A stretch of DNA of 54,334 bases from Planosporangium mesophilum (GTDB taxonomy: Bacteria; Actinomycetota; Actinomycetes; Mycobacteriales; Micromonosporaceae). The translations under genes were made by a program, and so were the position numbers. The notes beneath the pieces were generated by a model, which worked only from the letters and a program-made list of their open reading frames with translations, searched no databases and had not been told where the DNA came from. Below are positions 6,013 through 13,093 of the stretch, in pieces. Location: positions 1 through 54,334 of the forward strand of contig NZ_BOON01000055.1 of NCBI RefSeq assembly GCF_016863255.1, in the 5' to 3' direction. The first letter of the stretch is position 1; each line of letters begins with the position of its first letter.

Positions 6013-8901
6013 TCACGCCGTGAGGCGGTGACTGGACCCCTGTACCGGTATCAGCAGGGCGGTCGCCTCATCGGCGGTCACCGGGCGGGACATCAGGTAG
6101 CCCTGTCCGGTGCGGCAGCCCAGCTCGATCAGCATCTCCCGCTGCTCCTCGGTCTCGATACCCTCGGCCACGACCCGCAGGTCCAGGGATTCCGCGATGG
6201 CCAGCACGGCCCGCACGATGCTGCGGTCGGCGCTCCCGTCGACCATGCCGGACACGAACGACCGGTCGATCTTCAACCCCTCGATCGGGAACCGCTTCAG
6301 ATACGCGAGACTGCAGTACGACGTACCGAAGTCGTCGAGGGCGAAGTGCGCCCCGGAGGCGCGCAGCGCGGTCGCCCACTGCGTCACGTCGTCGTGGACG
6401 TAGCTGTGCTCGGTGACCTCCAGCCACACGTCCGCCGGCTCCACCCCGGTGTCCCGGATGGCCGCCAGCAGATCCGCCGCCACCTCGGGGCGTCGCAGCT
6501 GAGCCGGGGACACGTTGACGTTGATCCCGAGCGGTCGGCCGGGGAAGCGCTGCTGCCACGACACGAGCTGGCGGCACGCCTGTGCCATCACCCAGCGCCC
6601 GATCTCGACGATGGCGCCGGTCTCCTCCGCGAACGGGATGAACACGTCCGGCCCGATCGGCCCCCGCTCCGGGTGGTGCCACCTCACCAGCGCCTCGAAG
6701 CTGACGATCTCCCCGCTGTCGAGGGCCCAGATGGGCTGGTAGTGGACCGACAGCTGGTTGCGCTCCAGCGCGCGCTGCAGGTCGGAGCGGATGTCGAGGC
6801 GGTCCCGGGAGCGGGTGGAGGCGTCCACGTCGAAGACCTCGACGAGCCCCCGACCGTTCTCCTTCGCCTGGTACATGGCGGCGTCGGCGTCCCTGAGCAT
6901 GTCGCTGGCGGTCGTCTGGCGACGGGTACCGGTGACCCCGCCGACGCTGGCCGACATCTGTACCCACTCGTTTGCGAGCTGGAACGGCTTGTCCAGGGCG
7001 CGCAGCACCCGCCGGCCGACCTCGGTGACCTCCGTCAGGTCGTTCACCCCGTCCAGGACGAACACGAACTCGTCGCCGCCGAAGCGCGCGAGCAGGTCGG
7101 TCGGGCGCAGGCACCGGCTGAGCCGGTCGGTGACCTGCACGAGAAGCTGGTCACCCGCCTCGTGGCCGAGCCGGTCGTTGATCGCCTTGAACTTGTCGAG
7201 GTCGCAGAAGAGCAGGCCGACCTCGGTGATGTCGGGCACGCTGAGCGCCTCGTCGAGGAACTCCCCGACCAGCGCCCGGTTGGCCAGCCCGGTCAGCGGG
7301 TCGTGGGTGGCCCGCTGGCGCAGCTCTTCCTCGAGCCACTTGCGCTCGTCCACGATGCGGGACGAAACCACGATCGAGCCGTCCTCGGACGGCGCGGGGC
7401 GGAGGGCGCTCTCCACCCAGACCAGCGAGCCGTTGCCGTCCCAGACCCGGTACTCCACCTTGGACAATCCGGCCAGCTCTCCCCGGACGGCGCGCACGGA
7501 CTCCAGGTCGTCGAGGTAGATCATGTCCGCCGCCGGCTGGCCGATGAGCGTCGCCGGGTCGTAGCCCAGTTCCCGCGCGTACGACGGTGAGGCGTAGATG
7601 AAACGGTTGTCCGCGTCGATCACCGCGATCATGTCGCTGATCGAATCGGTGATCAGTCGCAGCGACGCCTCGCTGCGCGCGAGCGCCTGGTAGAGCTGTG
7701 CGTTCACCAGGGCCGCACCGAGATAGTTGGCGAAGACGGTGCATACCTCCACCACGTCCGCGAGGAACGGCCGCCGGGCGTCCCGGGCGACGTACAGCAG
7801 GGCGGTCGGGGCGTCGGCCCGCATGACGGGTACGCACAGCACCGCGTGCGATCCGTCCACGCCGTGGTGGGGCTGGCCCTGGACCAGGGTCTCCCAGCCC
7901 GGCAGCTCCACGACGGGCCGCGGCCAACCCGCCGGTACCGGCGACTGTCCCTCCGGTGAGCCCAGCCCCTCCTGTAGCGCCAGCCCCGCCCGCGACCGCA
8001 GCTCGGCCGTGTCCCCGTCGACGACCGCGATCCACGCGCGCTGGGAGCAGGTGAGCTGGTGGAGCAGTTCGGCCGCCTCCGACAGCAGCGGCTCGAGGTC
8101 GAGGTGGCGGGTCAGCCGGGGACCGCACTCGGCCAGCCGCTCGGTGGCTGCGCTGCGCTCGCGGGACCGCAGCGCCAGACACAGCCGGTCCGCCACGGAC
8201 GACAGCACCTGCTGCTCTCCCGAGGTGAACAACTCCTCGGAGCGGCGGTACAGGATGAGCAGCTCGTCCGGGCCGGTCGCGAGCGGGACCCAGGCGGCGG
8301 TGCGCACGCCGAGCGTGGCGAGCGCCGGGGGCAGCTCGACGGAGTGGTCGTAGGCGGCCGCCACGGTACGCCGGTCGGCCAGGGCCGTGCGCGCGGTGTT
8401 GCTGGCGGACCAGCCCTCCGTATGCGCCGGGTCGCCCTCGGTGAGGCCGCACGAACTCTGGATGGTCAGCTTGTCGCCGACCAGCCGGCCGATGCAGACG
8501 ACGTCGGCGGCGAAGACGTCCGAGAGCGTGCTCAGCGTGTCCTCCACCAGGTCGGCGGAGGAGGAGGGCTGGCTGATGACGGTCAGCAGCCGGATCAGGC
8601 GCGTGGTGTCGCGGTACGCCTCCTGCGCGGCGGCGGTCGCGGCCGCCAGCTGGGCCTCCAGCCGCGCGACGCGGACCTCGGCACCGCTCACGGCAGCAGC
8701 ACCGTTCATGGCAGCACCGTTGACGGCAGCACCGTTCATGGGAGCACCGTTCATGGAAGCACCGTTCATGGCAGCACCGTTCATGGCAGCACCGTTCATG
8801 GGAGCACCGTTCATGGAAGCACCGTTCACGCCGGCGTTGCTCACGGCGGCATTGTTCAGGTCGGTACCGCTCACGTCGGAACCATAGACGCTGTGGGTCA
8901 C
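6013..8901 (-). CDS. GAF-GAF-PAS-GGDEF-EAL protein (bifunctional c-di-GMP enzyme candidate)
   Basis: About 962 residues. It starts with a GTG that overlaps the stop of the FIST gene (GTGA). The first 75 residues are MNGA-type repeats. Two GAF-like regions (about 100-245 and 260-400) and a PAS domain (about 415-525, FIYASPSYARELGYDPA) precede the GGDEF domain. The GGDEF motif is intact (RFGGDEF), with an RPTD inhibitory I-site five residues upstream. The EAL domain keeps EALVRW, the NVNVS asparagine, LEVTE, DDFGT, LKIDRSF and AEGIE. Both diguanylate cyclase and phosphodiesterase activity are therefore possible. It is soluble, with no membrane helices. The GAF/PAS modules and the partner FIST protein suggest small-molecule control of c-di-GMP. 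Confidence 0.92.
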   Translation of the reverse strand: MTHSVYGSDVSGTDLNNAAVSNAGVNGASMNGAPMNGAAMNGAAMNGASMNGAPMNGAAVNGAAMNGAAAVSGAEVRVARLEAQLAAATAAAQEAYRDTTRLIRLLTVISQPSSSADLVEDTLSTLSDVFAADVVCIGRLVGDKLTIQSSCGLTEGDPAHTEGWSASNTARTALADRRTVAAAYDHSVELPPALATLGVRTAAWVPLATGPDELLILYRRSEELFTSGEQQVLSSVADRLCLALRSRERSAATERLAECGPRLTRHLDLEPLLSEAAELLHQLTCSQRAWIAVVDGDTAELRSRAGLALQEGLGSPEGQSPVPAGWPRPVVELPGWETLVQGQPHHGVDGSHAVLCVPVMRADAPTALLYVARDARRPFLADVVEVCTVFANYLGAALVNAQLYQALARSEASLRLITDSISDMIAVIDADNRFIYASPSYARELGYDPATLIGQPAADMIYLDDLESVRAVRGELAGLSKVEYRVWDGNGSLVWVESALRPAPSEDGSIVVSSRIVDERKWLEEELRQRATHDPLTGLANRALVGEFLDEALSVPDITEVGLLFCDLDKFKAINDRLGHEAGDQLLVQVTDRLSRCLRPTDLLARFGGDEFVFVLDGVNDLTEVTEVGRRVLRALDKPFQLANEWVQMSASVGGVTGTRRQTTASDMLRDADAAMYQAKENGRGLVEVFDVDASTRSRDRLDIRSDLQRALERNQLSVHYQPIWALDSGEIVSFEALVRWHHPERGPIGPDVFIPFAEETGAIVEIGRWVMAQACRQLVSWQQRFPGRPLGINVNVSPAQLRRPEVAADLLAAIRDTGVEPADVWLEVTEHSYVHDDVTQWATALRASGAHFALDDFGTSYCSLAYLKRFPIEGLKIDRSFVSGMVDGSADRSIVRAVLAIAESLDLRVVAEGIETEEQREMLIELGCRTGQGYLMSRPVTADEATALLIPVQGSSHRLTA
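8696..8830 (-). repeat. 15-bp tandem repeat, nine units (MNGA-type)
   Basis: Nine units of GCAGCACCGTTCATG and close variants (third to fifth residue changes give MNGAA, MNGAP, MNGAS). The order of variants itself recurs, which hints at a second round of duplication in blocks of several units. It lies at the 5-prime end of the GGDEF-EAL gene. Confidence 0.92.
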
Positions 8902-10148
8902 AGCGCAATCGCCGCAATCGTCGCGTTGTGGAAACCGGCCACGGTGGTGGTACGCGCGAACTCGCCCAGCGTGTAGAAGCCGAAGGTCGGGGTGGTCCCG
9001 GCGGCGGCCTGGATCCGGGCCGGCTCCTCGTGGCTGCGCTCCGCCAGCACCTCCAGCCTGGTCAGACAGCTGAAGGCGAGCAGCACACCGGGCTCACGAC
9101 CGGCGAACACCTCGTCGACGACGCCTTTGCTGGCGGCGAGCAGGTCGTCCGGTACGCCCGAGACGACCTGGACGGCGGCATAGTGCGGCAGCGGGGTGAA
9201 GCTGCGGATCAGGCCGTCCGGCGCGAGGTAGATCGACCTGATCAGTTGGGCGCCGCTGGGCTCGATGACGGCGAGCGCATGGACAGCACGGCGGGAGGGC
9301 TGCAGCCCGTCGCTCTCCACGTCGGGCATGACGCCGCCGTAGCGCAGGTGCTCCTCGTACACGTCCATGGCGGGGCGTCCGGCGATCTCGTGTACCACCG
9401 ACTCCTCCACCCTGGTCACCAGCAGCGGCAGGCCGACCGGGCGCCAGCCGTGCCCGGTCACCACGTGCAGTGGCTCGGCGGAGGTGATCCACACGGCGAC
9501 CGTCGCGTCGGTGAGGACCCGGTCGCCGCAGAAGACGAACGTCTCCTGCATGCGACGGTCGTCCCCGGCCGCGCCCCCGACGACCGGCACCGCCGCTCCC
9601 GCGACCCGGTGGATCCCATTCAGCAGCGCCTGCTGGTGTCCGGCCAGACCGTCGGTGAGCAGGAGAAGCGCGTTGTGGGACTCGGCCGGACCCGACGACT
9701 CCACAGCCGCGCGGGCCGCCCGGGCAACCGCTCGTCCAACCTCGAAGGCGTCGGCGCGGAGCCCCTCCCCCGACGCCACCCCGAACCGGTAGGAACCGGA
9801 CGTCATGATCATTACCGACACACCGGTACGCGCGGGCGTGAGGTCGCCGTTCTGGAAGTGGGCCGCGGTCGTCGCCCCGACGAGCAGAGTCTCCCCGGTC
9901 ACCTCCCGGACGCCCGAGAGCAGTACTGGCAGGTCGTAGCGCACCGACGTGTACACGATGACCAGCGCGGGCTGCCCCTGCGCGCCGCGCGCGGCGAGGT
10001 CGGCGGCCGCGGCTGCGGCGGCGGCGCGGCCGGCAGCGGCGGCATCGTCGAGCGCGCTGGTACCGATGCCGGCACGAAGTCTGGTCACGACGTCGGCATC
10101 GGCGGGTCGGCGCCGTACCTGAGACCTTCCCGTGATCGTGCCGAGCAA
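8898..10148 (-). CDS. FIST domain sensory protein
   Basis: About 416 residues with FIST_N (about 50-245: ALVIVYTSVRYDLPVLLSGV, LLVGATTAAHFQNGDL, VVGGAAGDDRRM) and FIST_C (about 250-400: GRPAMDVYEEHL, VLLAFSCLTRLEVL). FIST domains are thought to bind small ligands, possibly amino acids, and often accompany GGDEF/EAL or chemotaxis proteins. It overlaps the downstream GAF-PAS-GGDEF-EAL gene by four bases, so the pair is probably co-translated as input and output parts. The listed TTG start at 10148 is weak: the domain could begin near residue 20. The N-terminal third is alanine-rich. Confidence 0.82.
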   Translation of the reverse strand: MLGTITGRSQVRRRPADADVVTRLRAGIGTSALDDAAAAGRAAAAAAAADLAARGAQGQPALVIVYTSVRYDLPVLLSGVREVTGETLLVGATTAAHFQNGDLTPARTGVSVMIMTSGSYRFGVASGEGLRADAFEVGRAVARAARAAVESSGPAESHNALLLLTDGLAGHQQALLNGIHRVAGAAVPVVGGAAGDDRRMQETFVFCGDRVLTDATVAVWITSAEPLHVVTGHGWRPVGLPLLVTRVEESVVHEIAGRPAMDVYEEHLRYGGVMPDVESDGLQPSRRAVHALAVIEPSGAQLIRSIYLAPDGLIRSFTPLPHYAAVQVVSGVPDDLLAASKGVVDEVFAGREPGVLLAFSCLTRLEVLAERSHEEPARIQAAAGTTPTFGFYTLGEFARTTTVAGFHNATIAAIAL

Positions 10149-10200
10149 GGGAGGTCATAGCAGCGCATACGCTTCACGATCACGCAAGGAGCGCGCGCCG

Positions 10201-12888
10201 TTACAGCGACGGTGACCGGTTGTCGGTCAGGTACGCCTCGACGCGTTCCGCGGGCGCGGGCGCGCCGAACAGGTTGCCCTGTCCGACGTGGCAGCCGGCG
10301 GCCCGTACCGTCTCAAGGTGCGCCTCCGCCTCCAACCCGCAGGCGATGACCTCCAGCCCGAGCCGGTCGGCCAGGCTCATCACCACATCCATGATCGGGG
10401 CGGCCAGCCTGCCGCGGCCGGCCGGCTCGGTGAACAGCGGCCGGTCGACCTTCAAGACGTCGACCGCCATCCGGCGCAGGTGCGCCAGTGACGTGGGGTC
10501 GGTGCCGAAGTGGTCGATCGCGGTACGTACGCCCAGGAGCCGGACCGCGGCGAAGGCGGCCTCCCGAGCATCCGGGGTCGGGCGGTCACCGGTCGCTGTC
10601 TCGGCGACCTCCACCAGTACCCGCCCGGGGGCGACGAGGTGAGCCTCGATCGCACCGCTGAGCGCCGGCACGAAACCGGGTGAGACCAGCTGACGGGCCG
10701 AGACGTTGACCGACAGCCACAGGTCCCAGCCGTCGCGCAGCCATGACGACAACTGGCGGCAGGCCCGGTGGAGCACCCATCTGCTGATCTCGTCGGTCAG
10801 GTCGAGGTCCTCAGCGATCGGGATCAACTCGGCGGGTGGTACCGCACCGAGGCGGGGATGCCGCCAGCGCAGCAGCGCCTCCGCTCCAACGGCCCTGCGG
10901 TGGGTCAGCTCGAGCACCGGCTGGTACACCAGGTCCAGCTCACCGCGGTCGATCGCGCCGGGCAGTTCCTGCTCCACGGCCATCCGGCGCAGCAGCGCCG
11001 ACTCCATCGACTTGTCGTACCACTCGACAGAGCCGCGACCGGTGCGCTTGGCCCGCAGCAGCGCGAGGTCGGCCCAGCGCAGCACCTCGTCGACGCCGGT
11101 CGCCCCGGCCACCTCGGCCAGCCCGACCATGGCGGACAGGTGCGCGGTGACGCCGGGAAGCCGGTACGGCTCGCTGAGCACCGTGACCAGTCGACTCGCC
11201 AGCGCGTACGCCAGGATGGAGCCGGCCGGGGTCAGCACGGCGAACTGGTCGCCGGCCAGCCGCGCGGGCAGGTCCCCGGTGTCGAGGCCGGACCGCAGCC
11301 GGCGGCCGAGCTCGATGAGGACCGCGTCGCCGAACTCGCGCCCGTGCAGATCGTTGAGGACCGTCAAGCCGTCCGGCTCGATGATGAGAACGGCGCCGGC
11401 CGGCTCCCGCGCCGAGCGGGCCGCGGCGACTGCGCGCAGCAGCTCACGCCGGTTGGCAAGCCCGGTCAACTGGTCGGTGAAGGCCATCTGGTGCAGCGTG
11501 CGCTCCATCGCACGCCGGTCACCGATGTCGCGGATGTGCACGACGAACGCGGCCACCTCCGGGGTGGAGCGCAGGTCACTGAGGGTCGACTCGGTGTCGC
11601 GCCACCGGCCGTACCCGTCGCGCAGCCGGGCCTCGAGCAGCGACGGCTGCGCTTTGTCAGGGGGCGCGGAGACCTTACCGGGTGCGGAGAGCCAGTCCAC
11701 GACTCGCGCGGCATCCTCGGGGTGCAGCATCGCGGTGAACGGACGGTTGACGACGTCCTGTTCGGACAGCGCGAACTGGCGGGCCGCCGCGGGCGACAGC
11801 CAGCGGACCACGAGGTCGGTGTCGATGACGACGGTCACGTCGCGCGAACCGGCGACCAGGGAGCGGAAGTGCGCCTCCCGACCGGCCAGGCGCCTCGCGT
11901 ACCGCCGGACGGCGAGCGCCGCCAGCGCCTCACGGACCGCCAGCGCGGCGACGGCCGTCAACCCGAGCACGATCGCGCTGCGATCCGGCACACCGCCGCC
12001 GGTGACCACCAGGTACGCCGTGGCCAGCAGCGCGGCGCCGATGGGCGGCGCGAGCAGCGGGTACCCGGCGAAGGATCCGTCCGCGTCGGCGGGGTTCGGC
12101 TCGCGGGGCTCGGCGCGACGGGCACCCTCCGCCGCCAGCGCCGGGCCGGCGACCAGGGCCGCCGCTGCCAGCCAGGTCGCCGCACCCGGCGTGAGACCGG
12201 CGGCGACCAGCCCTGCCAGCCCGGCGATCGACAATGCGGTACCACCGCTGCAGGCGAGCGCGGCGGTACGGTACCGGGCGGCGCGGAGGCCGGTGATGAG
12301 CGCGACGGACGCGGCGGCGCAGCTGATGAGGCCGGCCAGGAAGGTACGAGGGCCTCCGCCACCGTGCGGTGCCAGGACCAGCAGCCAGGCGATGTAGAAC
12401 AGGCAGGTGCCGACGGCAACCCCGTCGAGCAGTCGTTGCAGCCGGGCAGCCGGGGTGGCCGCCGCCCCGGGCAGCATGAGCAACCCCGTCAGTTGGACCC
12501 CGACCGCCACCAGGAACCCGGCGAAGCCGAGGCGGCCGGTGAGCCCGGCCGGGTACCCGGCAAGGCCGACGACGGTGCAACCGCCGGCCAGCAGGCCGAG
12601 GCCGAGCAGGCCGGCACCGCGGCACGGGCCGAGGCCGCGACTCCCCCGGTGGATTGCCAGGGCGACGCGGACGAGCCGGGTGGCGTGTGCGGCGACCGAC
12701 ACGCCGACGGCCGACGCGACGGCGGCGACGGTCGGCAACCCGCCGGTCAGCCCGGCGACGAGCAGCACGGCAGCCGCCACGGTCGGCATGATCGCCATGG
12801 CCGGCATGATCGCCATGGCCGGCATGATCGCCATGGCCGGCACGGTCGCGCGGGCCCTGCGCAGGGCTCGGGCCAGCTCAGATGACAC
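10201..12888 (-). CDS. Membrane PAS-GGDEF-EAL protein with degenerate catalytic motifs
   Basis: About 895 residues. The GTG at 12888 has AGGAGG seven bases upstream, a better start than 12921. The N-terminus carries an MAIMPA repeat and then about eight to ten hydrophobic segments to about residue 300. A PAS domain (about 330-450) is followed by a GGDEF-like domain in which the signature is AGDQF. The EAL domain keeps EALLRW and VLKVD, but DDFG has become DHFG and the AEGVE glutamate is replaced (ACGLE). Several metal and catalytic residues are therefore missing from both domains. I infer a c-di-GMP receptor or scaffold rather than an enzyme. It lies 52 bases upstream of the FIST gene on the same strand and may head that operon. 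Confidence 0.88.
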   Translation of the reverse strand: MSSELARALRRARATVPAMAIMPAMAIMPAMAIMPTVAAAVLLVAGLTGGLPTVAAVASAVGVSVAAHATRLVRVALAIHRGSRGLGPCRGAGLLGLGLLAGGCTVVGLAGYPAGLTGRLGFAGFLVAVGVQLTGLLMLPGAAATPAARLQRLLDGVAVGTCLFYIAWLLVLAPHGGGGPRTFLAGLISCAAASVALITGLRAARYRTAALACSGGTALSIAGLAGLVAAGLTPGAATWLAAAALVAGPALAAEGARRAEPREPNPADADGSFAGYPLLAPPIGAALLATAYLVVTGGGVPDRSAIVLGLTAVAALAVREALAALAVRRYARRLAGREAHFRSLVAGSRDVTVVIDTDLVVRWLSPAAARQFALSEQDVVNRPFTAMLHPEDAARVVDWLSAPGKVSAPPDKAQPSLLEARLRDGYGRWRDTESTLSDLRSTPEVAAFVVHIRDIGDRRAMERTLHQMAFTDQLTGLANRRELLRAVAAARSAREPAGAVLIIEPDGLTVLNDLHGREFGDAVLIELGRRLRSGLDTGDLPARLAGDQFAVLTPAGSILAYALASRLVTVLSEPYRLPGVTAHLSAMVGLAEVAGATGVDEVLRWADLALLRAKRTGRGSVEWYDKSMESALLRRMAVEQELPGAIDRGELDLVYQPVLELTHRRAVGAEALLRWRHPRLGAVPPAELIPIAEDLDLTDEISRWVLHRACRQLSSWLRDGWDLWLSVNVSARQLVSPGFVPALSGAIEAHLVAPGRVLVEVAETATGDRPTPDAREAAFAAVRLLGVRTAIDHFGTDPTSLAHLRRMAVDVLKVDRPLFTEPAGRGRLAAPIMDVVMSLADRLGLEVIACGLEAEAHLETVRAAGCHVGQGNLFGAPAPAERVEAYLTDNRSPSL
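12787..12840 (-). repeat. 18-bp tandem repeat, three units
   Basis: Three identical CATGATCGCCATGGCCGG units encode the MAIMPA steps at the N-terminus of the degenerate GGDEF-EAL protein. Confidence 0.92.
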
Positions 12889-12951
12889 GGTGCCGCCTCC
12901 TGACTGGAGGGGGAAGGTCACCCGGAGAGGGACCTGCCTCAGGATAGCGAG

Positions 12952-12973
12952 CGGGTAACGAGTCGATTACCCG
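12952..12973. promoter_or_regulatory. Inverted repeat CGGGTAA-N8-TTACCCG in a divergent intergenic region
   Basis: A perfect 7-bp inverted repeat sits between the divergent genes at 12888 (minus) and 13094 (plus). On the minus strand TATCCT, a possible -10, lies just downstream of it. The arms and eight-base spacing suit a dimeric regulator. The regulator is not identified. Confidence 0.4.
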
Positions 12974-13093
12974 ACATTAGGAATTTGCCGATATGTGAAG
13001 CGGGGCGCGATTCTGACGGCCTTGACGGACCGCCGGGTCGCGAACATCGTTGCTCCTGACGCCCACCACCACGAGCCCGGTAGAGGTGCGGCA

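Noticed and set aside
5935-7590. Long plus-strand frame opposite the GGDEF-EAL gene
   Set aside because: No domain, low-complexity residues, opposite to well-supported catalytic motifs.
8696-8830. CRISPR array
   Set aside because: Fifteen-base units with no spacers, in frame within a coding sequence.
10768-12885. 705-codon plus-strand frame
   Set aside because: Shadow of the degenerate GGDEF-EAL gene; Gly/Arg/Gln-rich with no motif.
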